64,000 nucleotides of DNA from Rubrivivax gelatinosus (GCF_004340905.1 NZ_SLXD01000017.1:25241-89240), one strand, 5' to 3'. Numbered from the stretch's first letter, positions 49,055 through 62,112 are shown. Numbers and translations: made by a program. Notes: generated from the sequence alone by a model not told the origin.

Positions 49055-50407
49055 ATGAACACCCCGAACGACCACAAGCCCCGTCCCGCGCTCCCGCGCC
49101 GCCGTTTCCTCCAGACCGCCGCCGGCCTGGCGTCCGTCATCGCGCTGCCGTCCTGGCTCGCCGGCTGCGGCGGCAGCGGCGGCGACGACGACCGCCCGCT
49201 GCGCCTGGCCGTGCTGAGCGACGTGCACCTCTACGACAGCACCACGCTGGGCACGAGCAGCGAGCTCGACGCCTACCTGCTGCAGGACCGCAAGATGATC
49301 AAGGAGAGCGTCGAGATCTTCGACGCCGCGCTGGCCGCGATCGTGGCCGCCAAACCCGACGCGCTGCTGATCTCCGGCGACCTGACCAAGGACGGCGAAC
49401 GTGTCAACCACGAGCTGCTCGCCACCCGGCTGCAGGCGCTGCGTGCCCAGGGCGTGCGGGCCTACGTGATCCCCGGCAACCACGACGTCGCCAACCCCGA
49501 CGCCAAGGACTTCAGCACCGTGCCGGCGACGGCTGCCGAGACCGTCGACGCCGCCGCCTTCGCGACGATCTACGCCCGCTGCGGCTACGGCGACGCGATC
49601 GCGCGCGACCCGGCCTCGCTGAGCTACGTCGCCGAGCTGGGCGAAGGCGTCTGGCTGTTCGCCATCGACTCCTGCCGTTACGCGGAAAGCGCGGACCCGA
49701 GCACGCCGATCACCGCCGGCCGCGTGCGCGCCGCCACGCTGACCTGGCTGCAGAGCTGGCTGGCCAAGGCGCGCGAACGCGGCATCGCCGCCATCGGCAC
49801 GATGCACCACGGCCTGATCGAGCACTTTCCCGGCCAGTCGAGCTTCTTCCCCGAGTACCTCGTCGAGGACCGCGAAACGCTGGCCGCCGCGTTCGCCGCG
49901 GCCGGGCTGACGGTGGTCTTCACCGGCCACTACCACGCCCAGGACATCGTGCGTGCCAGCTACGACGGCGTCATGGTGCACGACGTCGAGACCGGTTCGA
50001 CGGTCACTGCACCCAGCCCCTACCGCCTGGTGACGATCGACCGCGCCGCCGGCACGCTGGCCATCACCAGCGGCACCGTCGAGTCGACGAGCAGCCACCC
50101 GAGCGACTTCATCGCCTGGTCGCAGGACTACCTGGAGACCGGGCTGGAGACCCTGGTGGCGGCGATGCTGACCGCGGCGCCGTACTCGCTGCCCGAGGCG
50201 ACCGTCGCCGCGCTGGTGCCGCTGATCGTGCCGGCGATGGTGGCGCACTACGCCGGCGACGAGCAGCTGGACGACGCCAGCGTGCTGGCCACGCTGCAGG
50301 CGATGGCGCAGAGCACCGACCCGATGACGGCGATGCTCGGCGGCTTCGTGCTCGGCCTGTGGAACGACCCGCAGCCGGGCGACAACACGCTGTCGATCAC
50401 GCTCTGA
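49055..50407 (+). CDS. Tat-exported lipoprotein metallophosphoesterase
   Basis: 450 residues from ATG 49055 (AGGA upstream). Twin-arginine signal PRRRFLQTAAGLASVIALP followed by a lipobox LAGC, so it is exported folded and lipid-anchored. The calcineurin-like metal sites are in order: LSDVHLYD, SGDLTKDGE, PGNHDVANP, GTMHHGLIE and FTGHYHAQD. It hydrolyses phosphate mono- or diesters in the periplasm; substrate unknown. Its C-terminal 90 residues form a helical extension. Divergent from the olsB-like gene. Confidence 0.92.
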   Translation: MNTPNDHKPRPALPRRRFLQTAAGLASVIALPSWLAGCGGSGGDDDRPLRLAVLSDVHLYDSTTLGTSSELDAYLLQDRKMIKESVEIFDAALAAIVAAKPDALLISGDLTKDGERVNHELLATRLQALRAQGVRAYVIPGNHDVANPDAKDFSTVPATAAETVDAAAFATIYARCGYGDAIARDPASLSYVAELGEGVWLFAIDSCRYAESADPSTPITAGRVRAATLTWLQSWLAKARERGIAAIGTMHHGLIEHFPGQSSFFPEYLVEDRETLAAAFAAAGLTVVFTGHYHAQDIVRASYDGVMVHDVETGSTVTAPSPYRLVTIDRAAGTLAITSGTVESTSSHPSDFIAWSQDYLETGLETLVAAMLTAAPYSLPEATVAALVPLIVPAMVAHYAGDEQLDDASVLATLQAMAQSTDPMTAMLGGFVLGLWNDPQPGDNTLSITL

Positions 50408-50431
50408 ACGCTGCCGGCCGGATGTCCCCGG

Positions 50432-50456
50432 CCGACGTTGGCATCCCTGTGGACAA
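50432..50456 (+). repeat. 25-base intergenic repeat, copy 2
   Basis: Second copy of the element at 47867-47891, 24 bases after the metallophosphoesterase stop. Followed by a GGCGCGC-AAGT-GCGCGCC hairpin. The two copies bracket the olsB-like and metallophosphoesterase genes. Confidence 0.75.
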
Positions 50457-50603
50457 ACCGTGGGGCCGGCGCGCAAGTGCGCGCCAGGCCTATGGTTTTC
50501 CTGGATTGCCTCGTTTTTGAGCACGGCCGCCGCGGCTGGGCGGCGGCCTGGCGGCTCCGTATCATCGCGGCGCGCCGCCTTGGCGCGCCTGCCGCCGCCG
50601 CCG

Positions 50604-51686
50604 ATGTCCCGCTCCGAAATCCGTCCCGATCCCGCCTGCTGCGGCCTGCCGCCCGCCCTGGCCGCAGTGTCTGCCGCCGGCATAGCGCTGACCGCGCCCG
50701 GCCTGGCGTCGCGCTGCGTGCTGCTGGACGCCGGGGCGCTCGACACGGCCGACTGGTCGGCGCTGGCCGAGCCGGGCCAGACGCGGGTCTTCGCCGACGG
50801 CGGCCCGCAGGCCACCCGCATCGCCGCCGAGCTGCAACGCCACGGCCTGGCGGCGGACACCCCGGCCGCGCGCATCGACGGCGAGACCGTCGTCGCCACC
50901 GGCCTGGCGGCGCTGGCCGCCGGCGCCGGCACGCTGGTCGTCGGCGAGACGGTGCGCCTGTCGCGGCACTTCGAGGCCACGCCGGCCGCCGCGCAGCCCG
51001 CCGCCCCCGGCGGTGAACACTACGGCCCGGCCGACGCCCGCCGGCTGCAGCGCCTGCTGGCCGGGCGGCGCGACATGCGCCACTTCCGCCGTGGCGAGCG
51101 CATCGCGCCCGAGACCCTGCAGCGCCTGCTGCAGGCGGCGCACCACGCGCCGTCGGTGGGCATGATGCAGCCCTGGCGCTACCTGCGCATCAGCGACCCG
51201 GCGCGCCGCGAAGCGATCGCCGCGCTGGTCGCCCGCGAGCGCGACGCCACCGCCAGCGCGATGGGCGAACGTGCCGCCGAGTTCCTGCGCCTGAAGGTCG
51301 AAGGCATCCGCGAATGCGCCGAGCTGCTGGTCGCGGCGCTGCCGCCCGACGACGGCACCGTCTTCGGCCGGCGCACGATGCCGCGCGAGATGGTCGTCTG
51401 CTCGCTCGCCTGCTCGATCCAGAACCTGTGGCTGGCCGCGCGCGTGGAGAACCTGGGCCTGGGCTGGGTGTCGATGTTCGAGCCGCAGCCGCTGGCCGAG
51501 CTGCTGGCGATGCCCGCCGGCGCGATGCCGCTGGCCATCCTCTGCCTGGGGCCGGTCGAGGCCTTCTACCCGGCGCCGATGCTGGAGATCGAAGGCTGGC
51601 GCTCGCGCCGCCCGTGGCAGGACGCGGTCTACGAGAACGCCTGGGGCGAGCCGGCGAGCCCGAACTCGGCCGCCAGCAAGGCGTAG
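50604..51686 (+). CDS. bluB: Fusion: half uroporphyrinogen-III methyltransferase domain plus BluB
   Basis: 360 residues from ATG 50604. Residues about 140-350 are BluB: ARRLQRLLAGRRDMRHFRRG, AAHHAPSVGMMQPWRYLRI, GLGWVSMFEPQPLAELLAMP and LCLGPVEAFYPAPMLE. BluB is the flavin destructase that makes 5,6-dimethylbenzimidazole, the lower ligand of vitamin B12. Residues about 13-125 match only the C-terminal lobe of SUMT/CobA: AAGIALTAPGLASRCVL, LAEPGQTRVFADGG, AELQRHGLAADTPAARI and GTLVVGETVRL. The N-terminal SUMT lobe with its GPG motif is absent and does not fit into the gap upstream, so this domain should not methylate. The 3' end overlaps the converging oxidoreductase gene by 58 bases. Confidence 0.88.
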   Translation: MSRSEIRPDPACCGLPPALAAVSAAGIALTAPGLASRCVLLDAGALDTADWSALAEPGQTRVFADGGPQATRIAAELQRHGLAADTPAARIDGETVVATGLAALAAGAGTLVVGETVRLSRHFEATPAAAQPAAPGGEHYGPADARRLQRLLAGRRDMRHFRRGERIAPETLQRLLQAAHHAPSVGMMQPWRYLRISDPARREAIAALVARERDATASAMGERAAEFLRLKVEGIRECAELLVAALPPDDGTVFGRRTMPREMVVCSLACSIQNLWLAARVENLGLGWVSMFEPQPLAELLAMPAGAMPLAILCLGPVEAFYPAPMLEIEGWRSRRPWQDAVYENAWGEPASPNSAASKA

Positions 51687-52654
51687 GAGCGCTGGCGCAC
51701 GGCTTCGTCGTAGGTCCAGGTGTTGACGACGACGTGCTCCAGCGCCAGCCGGGCGGCCAGCGCGCGCAGCCGCGCGCCGACCTCGGCGGCGCTGCCGACC
51801 AGCGCCTGCTCGCGTGTGCCGGCCAGCAGCGCCAGCTCGTCGGGCGAGAAGCCGGCCAGCGCCACCTCCTCGGGCGACTGCAGCGGCGCGATGCGCCCGC
51901 GGCGGCGGTCCAGCCACCAGCGTTCACGCGGCAGCGCCTGCTGGCGCGCGCTGTCGCCGTCGTCGGCGGCCAGCGCCCAGACGCAGATCGTCGCCTCGGG
52001 CTTCGGATGGCGTTCGCTGGGCTGGTACAGGCCGCGGTACAGATCCAGCGCCGCCTCGACGCCCTGGCCGTCGGAGAAGAAATAGGCGAAGGCGTAGGGC
52101 AGGCCGAGCTGCGCCGCGAGCTGCGCGCCGTAGGTCGAACTGCCGAGGATCCAGAGCTGCGGCGTGCGCGCGGCGCCCGAGCCCGCCGGCGCCCGCGGGT
52201 GCGCGACGACGCCGCCATGGCGCCCGCCGCCCACCCAGGCCTGCAGGTCGGCCACCTGGCGCGGGAAGGCCTCGGCGGCCGTCAGTGCGTTCGGGTTCAG
52301 TGCCGCGGCGGTGCGCAGGTCGCCCCCCGGCGCGCGGCCGACGCCCAGGTCGATTCGCCCTGGCGCCAGCGCGTCGAGCACGCGGAACTGCTCGGCCACC
52401 TTCAGCGCCGCATAGTGCGGCAGCATGACGCCGGCGCTGCCCAGGCGCACGCGGCGCGTGCGTGCCGCGGCGGCGGCCAGCAGCAGCTCGGGCGCGGTGC
52501 CGACCAGCGCGTCCATGTTGTGGTGTTCGCTGACCCAGAAACGTTCGTAACCCAGGCGGTCGGCGAGTTCGGCCAGCGCGACGCTGGCGCGGATGGCCTC
52601 GTCCTCGCCGCGGCCGGCCGTCGCCGGCGACTGGTCCAGCACCGACAGGCGCAT
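51629..52654 (-). CDS. LLM-class flavin-dependent oxidoreductase
   Basis: 341 residues, bacterial-luciferase-like TIM barrel (MsnO8-type subgroup). Marks: MRLSVLDQSPATAGRGEDEA, YERFWVSEHHNMDALVGTAP, RVRLGSAGVMLPHYAALKVA, PGRIDLGVGRAPG. Uses FMN or F420-like flavin; substrate unknown. Its ATG overlaps the stop of the GMC oxidoreductase gene (TGATG), so both are one transcript. Its end overlaps the bluB end by 58 bases in the opposite direction. Confidence 0.9.
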   Translation of the reverse strand: MRLSVLDQSPATAGRGEDEAIRASVALAELADRLGYERFWVSEHHNMDALVGTAPELLLAAAAARTRRVRLGSAGVMLPHYAALKVAEQFRVLDALAPGRIDLGVGRAPGGDLRTAAALNPNALTAAEAFPRQVADLQAWVGGGRHGGVVAHPRAPAGSGAARTPQLWILGSSTYGAQLAAQLGLPYAFAYFFSDGQGVEAALDLYRGLYQPSERHPKPEATICVWALAADDGDSARQQALPRERWWLDRRRGRIAPLQSPEEVALAGFSPDELALLAGTREQALVGSAAEVGARLRALAARLALEHVVVNTWTYDEAVRQRSYALLAAEFGLAGSPQAFS

Positions 52655-54240
52655 CACACGTGGGCGGCGGCGCGGCGCACGAACTCGGCGGCCTTCTCGC
52701 CGATCATGACGGTCGGGGCGTTGGTGTTTCCGGAGACGATGCTGGGCATGATGGACGCGTCGGCAACCCGCAGGCCCAGGATCCCCTTGACCCTGAGCTC
52801 GGCGTCGACGACGTCGCCCGGGCCCGGCCCCATGCGGCAGCTGCCGACCGGATGGTAGATCGTGTCGGCGTGCTGGCGCACCCAGTGCTCCAGCGCGGCG
52901 TCGTCCAGCCCCGCCACCTCGGTGCGCCCGCCGCCGGCCAGCGCCGGCTGTTCGAGGATGCGCTGCGTCAGCCGCACGCCGTCCATCATCCGGCGCAGGT
53001 CGTCGGGGTGGTTCAGGTAGCCGGGGTCGATGCACGGCGGGGCCAGCGGGTCGGCCGCCTTCAGCGTCACGCGGCCGCGGCTGCGGGGCCGCAGCACGCA
53101 GACGTGCGCCGACCAGCCGTGCCCCCACACCGCGCTGCGGCCGTGGTCGACGAGCTTGCCGATGACGAAGTGCAGCTGCACGTCGGGCCGGGTCTCGCCA
53201 GCGCGCGTGCGCAGGAAGGCGCCGGACTCGGCGAAATTGGTCGTCAGCAGGCCGCGGCGCTGGCGGCGCCACTGCTGCACGCCGCCGAGCACACGCAGCG
53301 CGCCGCCCACCGACACGCCCACCGTCTCCTTGGCGCCCGGCGCGTCGACCAGCAGCACGACGTCGGGGTGGTCGTGCAGATGGCGGCCGACGCCGGGCAG
53401 GTCGTGCACGACCGGCACGCCCAGCGCCTGCAGCTCGGCGCCCGGGCCGATGCCCGACAGCAGCAGCAGCTGCGGCGACTGCAGCGCGCCGGCCGACAGG
53501 ATGACCTCGCGCCTTGCCGCGAGCACCCGCCGCGTGCCGCCCTGCAGCACTTCGACGCCGGTGGCGCGCCGGCCCTCCAGCACCACCTTCAGCGCCTGCG
53601 CGCCGGTGATCACCTCCAGGTTCGGCCGCGCCAGCGCCGGCGCCAGGTAGGCCTTGGCGGCGCTGAAACGTTCACCGCCGCGGTGCGTCACCTGGTACAT
53701 GCCGACGCCTTCCTGGCATTCGCCGTTGAAGTCGGGGTTCTCGGCGAAGCCGGCCTGGCGGCCGGCCTCGATGAAACGCCGCGTCCAGGGGTTGGGCTCG
53801 GGCAGGTCCATCACGTTGAGCGGGCCGCCGCTGCCGTGCCAGGCGTCGGCGCCGCGTTCGTTGTGCTCGGACTTCAGGAACCAGGGCAGCACGTCGGCCC
53901 AGCCCCAGCCCGGGTTGCCCTCGGCGGCCCAGTCGTCGTAGTCCTGGTGCTGGCCGCGGATGTAGATCATCGCGTTGATCGAGCTGGACCCGCCCAGCAC
54001 CTTGCCGCGCGGCTGGTAGCCGGCGCGCCCGTCCAGCCCGGCCTGGGCGACGGTCTCGAAAGCCCAGTTGGCCTGGCCGGTGCGCGCCATCAGCGCGATG
54101 CCGGCCGGGCAGTGGATCAGCGCGCTGCGGTCGGGCTCGCCGGCCTCCAGCAGCGCGACGCGCACGCCGGGGTCTTCGGACAGGCGCGCGGCGAGCACGC
54201 AGCCCGCCGACCCTCCCCCGACGATCAGGTAGTCGTACAC
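52654..54240 (-). CDS. GMC-family FAD-dependent oxidoreductase (choline dehydrogenase-like)
   Basis: 528 residues from GTG 54240 (CCGGAG upstream). FAD-binding YDYLIVGGGSAGCVLAARLS, GMC signature GKVLGGSSSINAMIYIRGQ, second signature SAGALQSPQLLLLSGIGP, and the C-terminal active site DTIYHPVGSCRMGPG and SGNTNAPTVMIGEKA. It oxidises an alcohol group; choline or another primary alcohol is possible. No betaine genes are present. Coupled to the LLM oxidoreductase gene and divergent from the ABC exporter gene. Confidence 0.93.
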   Translation of the reverse strand: MYDYLIVGGGSAGCVLAARLSEDPGVRVALLEAGEPDRSALIHCPAGIALMARTGQANWAFETVAQAGLDGRAGYQPRGKVLGGSSSINAMIYIRGQHQDYDDWAAEGNPGWGWADVLPWFLKSEHNERGADAWHGSGGPLNVMDLPEPNPWTRRFIEAGRQAGFAENPDFNGECQEGVGMYQVTHRGGERFSAAKAYLAPALARPNLEVITGAQALKVVLEGRRATGVEVLQGGTRRVLAARREVILSAGALQSPQLLLLSGIGPGAELQALGVPVVHDLPGVGRHLHDHPDVVLLVDAPGAKETVGVSVGGALRVLGGVQQWRRQRRGLLTTNFAESGAFLRTRAGETRPDVQLHFVIGKLVDHGRSAVWGHGWSAHVCVLRPRSRGRVTLKAADPLAPPCIDPGYLNHPDDLRRMMDGVRLTQRILEQPALAGGGRTEVAGLDDAALEHWVRQHADTIYHPVGSCRMGPGPGDVVDAELRVKGILGLRVADASIMPSIVSGNTNAPTVMIGEKAAEFVRRAAAHV

Positions 54241-54464
54241 GCTTGTCTCCGGTGCTTGTGGTTGTCGGACGATCTTAGCCAGCACGATTGGAGAGATCGC
54301 CCCAGAGCCGGCCGGGCCTGTCACCCCCGCGTCTGCAGCGGGCACTCGCGCCGCGTGTCACGCGCCGTGCCGATAATCGCCCCCCGCGGCCGACCCGGCC
54401 GCCCATCGCCGCCGGCCCGTCGTGCCGCCGCGGCCGCGCCTGCCAGGCGCCTTGGAGACCCGCC

Positions 54465-56321
<1,857 letters not shown>

Positions 56322-56346
56322 GCGGGCGGGGCGGGGCGGCGCCGGG

Positions 56347-56703
56347 TCAGCGCGGCGGCGGCTCCACCCACGGCTGCGTCGGCGCGAAGTCGCGCGGGTC
56401 GGGCCTCATCGACATCGGCTGGGTCTCGGCCCAGCCGGCGTCGGCGGCGCGGGCGGCCTGCTGCGGCGCCAGCGCACGGTCCAGCGCGGCGCGGCGTTCG
56501 GTCTGGTCGTGGGGCGCCGGGGCCGGATGCAGCTGGCGCTTGAGTTCGCGGGCCTCGGCTTCGGCCGCAAAACGCGAGTCTTCGGCGTCGACCAGCAGGC
56601 GCCGGAGTTGTGCCACGCGGCGCCGGTGCCACCAGGCCGCGGCGACGCTGAACACCACGAAGACCAGTGCGGCGGCGAGCAATGGGGGCCAGTAAGCGTC
56701 CAT
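56347..56703 (-). CDS. Small membrane-anchored coiled-coil protein of unknown function
   Basis: 118 residues. N-terminal membrane helix (MDAYWPPLLAAALVFVVFSV) followed directly by a basic stretch (WWHRRRVAQLRRLL), a helix likely to form a coiled coil (residues 35-60), and a Pro-rich tail ending QPWVEPPPR. No family recognised. It converges on the ABC exporter gene and is divergent from the radical SAM gene. Real gene status is supported by the clean membrane segment and spacing. Confidence 0.6.
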   Translation of the reverse strand: MDAYWPPLLAAALVFVVFSVAAAWWHRRRVAQLRRLLVDAEDSRFAAEAEARELKRQLHPAPAPHDQTERRAALDRALAPQQAARAADAGWAETQPMSMRPDPRDFAPTQPWVEPPPR

Positions 56704-56874
56704 CGCCCGCGTATCGACGTGCACGCGCGCCAACTTGAGCAAACGCGCGAATCGCCATCGCACGGCGAGACGAATGCCACGCCGCGCGCCCGCTGCGGCC
56801 CTGCCGCCACCTGGGCGACCGCCTGGCGGCGACAATCGCGGGTTCGCCCTGTTGTCCCCACCCGAGAGCACGCC

Positions 56875-59316
<2,442 letters not shown>

Positions 59317-59790
59317 GCTTGAGGCGCGCTTGCCGCCGCGTTGGCGGGGACGGCTACCGCGGTCGGCACCGCTGCTGAGACGGCGTCGGCGTCGTCGTCA
59401 GTCGACGCTCCATTCTTGTTGGCTGGTTGAGCCGGACGTCGTCCGGCCGGGTGCGCCACCGCCTGCGCGTGCCGCGGCCACCGGGTGGCCGGTTCCGTTC
59501 ATGTCCCCCGGCCCGGCTGCGCCGGGCCTCCTCCTCTACTTCACTCCACCGGCCACCCGGCGTCCGCGGCAGGGCGGGGAGGGGTTTGTTCGCTCGGATT
59601 GGCGGCCTCCCCCCGAAGACGGGCGGTGGGCTTGGCGGCCATGATCGGGCGGCACAGAATCGTGCGCGACCGACGCCGTTTTCGGCGTCTTTTTTACGCC
59701 TGCGGAGAGGATCGCACGGCGACGGAAATCTCAAGCGCGACAAGGGCTTGAGTTGTCGTCCAGGGTGTCTGTTACGCGAGCGTTGGATTT
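59317..59790. other. Gap between ygiQ and the cassette array
   Basis: About 470 bases without a supported gene. It contains GC-rich low-complexity sequence, the strong terminator at 59672, and an imperfect CTCAAGC...GCTTGAG stem near 59731-59752. Composition falls from GC-rich to mixed toward 59790. No integrase gene or convincing attI is found here. Confidence 0.5.
59672..59695 (+). terminator. Rho-independent terminator before the cassette array
   Basis: GACGCCG-TTTT-CGGCGTC followed by TTTTTT. A textbook intrinsic terminator on the plus strand, 356 bases after ygiQ, and just before the cassette array. It would isolate the array from upstream transcription. Confidence 0.9.
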
Positions 59791-59831
59791 GTTATGCGGC
59801 GTCTGGTTGCTGCATATAACAATAGTTATGC
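59782..59831 (+). other. Candidate left junction of the array (attI-like or relic)
   Basis: GTTGGAT at 59782-59788 fits the core GTTRRRY; GTTATGC occurs at 59791 and again at 59825, with GCATATAACAA between. GTTATGC is the exact complement of the first attC's R'' box, so cassette 0 should start at one of these copies. Whether the left side is an attI or a decayed attC cannot be told. Confidence 0.4.
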
Positions 59832-60024
59832 AACGGCTAATTTCAAGGCCAGTTCGATTCAGTTCGGCGGGCCGCCGGCGGCGCCAGGCGGCGGCCAGGC
59901 TCTGGCAGGGTACGCAAGCATCGGCGCGCCGGCCCGCGGGGCGCGGCCGAGCCAGGAGCGCTGCCGTAACGGCCGCGGGCCGGTGGGGGCGCTGGAACAC
60001 GGGTATGCATCGGCCGCGCAGTAA
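59794..60024 (+). CDS. Doubtful small gene of cassette 0
   Basis: A 76-codon frame, MRRLVAAYNNSYATANFKAS at the start, whose ATG lies inside the cassette's first core bases and which ends 95 bases before attC1. No ribosome site; the second half has the composition of random GC-rich sequence. It may be a real cassette gene, or cassette 0 may be non-coding. No family recognised. Confidence 0.25.
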   Translation: MRRLVAAYNNSYATANFKASSIQFGGPPAAPGGGQALAGYASIGAPARGARPSQERCRNGRGPVGALEHGYASAAQ

Positions 60025-60119
60025 CGACCAACGCCGCCGCCCTTGCTGCGTGCGGTCATCGCGGGTGTCGCGGTGCCTTCATCCGCGCACAACCACCGCG
60101 GCTCCGTCGTTGGGGCTTT

Positions 60120-60173
60120 GCATAACAAGCCGTTCAACCGGACTGCGGCAGCCGGTCAACGGCAACGTTAGGC
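60120..60173 (+). other. attC recombination site 1
   Basis: R'' GCATAAC at 60120-60126, R' GTTAGGC at 60167-60173. Between them the L boxes GCCGTTCAACCGG and CCGGTCAACGGC fold back on each other with an unpaired base, as in antibiotic-resistance cassettes such as aadA. Total length 54 bases, within the normal range. It ends cassette 0 and opens the NTPase cassette. Confidence 0.82.
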
Positions 60174-60224
60174 TTCACAAGCAACGGCCGGCAAGTTTGA
60201 GCGTTGCAATAAACCCCAACATCG

Positions 60225-62111
60225 ATGAGTGACAACCAGCACATCCGCGAGTTCCTAGACTACTACTGCGGTCTTCCAAAGGAGCCTCAGTACGCTGTCT
60301 TGCTTGTTGGCTTGTGGGGAAGTGGCAAGACGTGGTTCATAAAGGACTTTGTCAAGACTCACTTAAATCAACCTAAGCGGGTACTCTACTTAAGTCTGTA
60401 TGGGGTGCAGTCCTTCGACGATATCGAGTCAGAGTTCTTCAGGCTGCTTCACCCTGTGCTTGGCTCAAAGCCGGTCAGAGTACTGCATCGACTTGCGCGC
60501 GGCGTCCTTAAGACCTCTCTCAACTTCGATATTGATGGCGATGGAAAGTCGGACGGAAGCATCTCAGGCGGACTGCCCGCTGAAAAGCTTCTTGAACGAA
60601 TCTCGCTTGACGCGACCAAAATACTGGTGCTCGACGATCTGGAGCGATGCTCGATCCCAATTGCGGACCTCCTGGGCTATGTCAACCAGTTCATCGAGCA
60701 CGGTGGAATAAAAGCCATACTCATCGCAAACGAGGTGGAGCTTCTCAAAACTGCTTCCGGCACTGCTGCGGGTTATGCTCGGATCAAAGAAAAGCTGATA
60801 GGAAGAACATTTGAAGTCATTCCCGAGGTGGGCTTGGCTCTTGAGCACTTCGCTGCGGACTTGCCAAGCATACGAGCGCAGCAGGTTGTTCGGTCCAACT
60901 TTCCACTGATCACGCAAGTCTACGAGTGCTCGAAGTATAAAAACCTTCGATTGGTTCGCCACGCACTGTGGGATTTCGATAGACTCCTTCAATCCTTGGA
61001 ACCTTCAGTCCTACAGTCAGATGAGCTCCTAAAAGACTTGCTTGCGCTGTTTCTGGCTTATTCGTTTGAGGTGCACAGCGGGGCGATCAAGCCATCCGAG
61101 GTTGAAAAGCTGCAAGACCACTGGGGCCTCTACCTGCGACGGAACAACAACGAGCCTGATCCCGACCAACACTTCCACGACATCCGCGCAAAATACTCAG
61201 GGTTGAATCTGTACACATCGCTCGTCCAGCAGCCTGTCTTGGTGGCAATCTTCTCTACCGGCTCGGTACCCCGAGCCGAACTCAATGCGTCGCTTCTGAA
61301 AAGCAAGTACTTCCAAGACAAGAATCAGCCAACCTGGGTCAAGCTGTGGTACGGCGCCAACCTCAGTGACGATGATTTTGCAAGTGTCTTGGCTACTGTC
61401 GACGCTGAGTGGGCAGCCCGGTCTTACAGAAATCTTGGCGAAGTCATCCATGTCACCGGCCTACTGATCCGATACGCCAAGCACGGCATCTACAGCCGCT
61501 CCGTTGAGGAGGTCGTTACGTCGGCAAGGGAGTACGTCAGCGAACTCTTGGCGAGTGGCGAGATACCGATGATCGAACCCAACATGCGCCCGTCGCCTTT
61601 TGAGCGGGACTCTTACGCCGGCCTTGGGTTTGCCAGTATGGAGGACAACGCTTTTCAGGACTTCCTTGAATACATCGACGAGCGTCGTCGCAGCGCTTTG
61701 CAGGCAAGTCTTCCTGCTCAAGCTAATGCGCTGCTCTCGCTGGTCGACACTGACACAAACCTCTTCTATCGTCGCCTTGTTCTCAACAACGACGCAGAGA
61801 ACCGATACTACAAGACGGCGATTCTCCACTTCGTTCCACCGATAGACTTCATAGGGCGCCTGCTGGCGACAACGCCCGAGAACCGGAGAACAGTGGCCTA
61901 CACTTTCAAGGAGCGCTATAGCTTTGACCAGTTCAATCCTGAACTGCTGCCAGAGCTTGGCTGGCTCATTGAAGTTGGCAGCTTGCTTCGCCAAGAAGTC
62001 GCCGTACGAGCAGGAAAAGTGAGCTCCATGTCACTGCAATGGATAGTGGATCCACACATCAACAACGCAATTTCTCGGCTCGAAAGATTCAAGCCGGCGC
62101 CAAGCGAGTGA
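60225..62111 (+). CDS. KAP-type P-loop NTPase, cassette-borne, candidate defence protein
   Basis: 628 residues, cytoplasmic. Walker A GLWGSGKTWFIKDF (29-42) and a Walker B with the KAP hallmark DDLERC (137-142), preceded by a typical beta strand KILVLDDLE; a sensor-like AILIANEVELL follows. The last 350 residues are helical with no recognised domain (SFEVHSGAIKPSEVEKLQDH, DFLEYIDERRRSALQASLP). KAP ATPases include the F-plasmid phage-exclusion protein PifA and parts of several defence systems. Composition is far poorer in GC than the host genes. The ATG lies 51 bases after the attC1 core, with no clear ribosome site, and the stop is one base before attC2. Defence is inference from family and cassette context. 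Confidence 0.8.
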   Translation: MSDNQHIREFLDYYCGLPKEPQYAVLLVGLWGSGKTWFIKDFVKTHLNQPKRVLYLSLYGVQSFDDIESEFFRLLHPVLGSKPVRVLHRLARGVLKTSLNFDIDGDGKSDGSISGGLPAEKLLERISLDATKILVLDDLERCSIPIADLLGYVNQFIEHGGIKAILIANEVELLKTASGTAAGYARIKEKLIGRTFEVIPEVGLALEHFAADLPSIRAQQVVRSNFPLITQVYECSKYKNLRLVRHALWDFDRLLQSLEPSVLQSDELLKDLLALFLAYSFEVHSGAIKPSEVEKLQDHWGLYLRRNNNEPDPDQHFHDIRAKYSGLNLYTSLVQQPVLVAIFSTGSVPRAELNASLLKSKYFQDKNQPTWVKLWYGANLSDDDFASVLATVDAEWAARSYRNLGEVIHVTGLLIRYAKHGIYSRSVEEVVTSAREYVSELLASGEIPMIEPNMRPSPFERDSYAGLGFASMEDNAFQDFLEYIDERRRSALQASLPAQANALLSLVDTDTNLFYRRLVLNNDAENRYYKTAILHFVPPIDFIGRLLATTPENRRTVAYTFKERYSFDQFNPELLPELGWLIEVGSLLRQEVAVRAGKVSSMSLQWIVDPHINNAISRLERFKPAPSE

Positions 62112-62112
62112 A

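Noticed and set aside
50408..50603. Possible cobalamin riboswitch before bluB
   Set aside because: The B12 box (GCCACTG) and the characteristic stems were not found; the gap holds the 25-base repeat and one GC hairpin only.
59317..60224. Integron integrase gene left of the cassettes
   Set aside because: No frame on either strand shows tyrosine-recombinase motifs; only short low-complexity frames are present.
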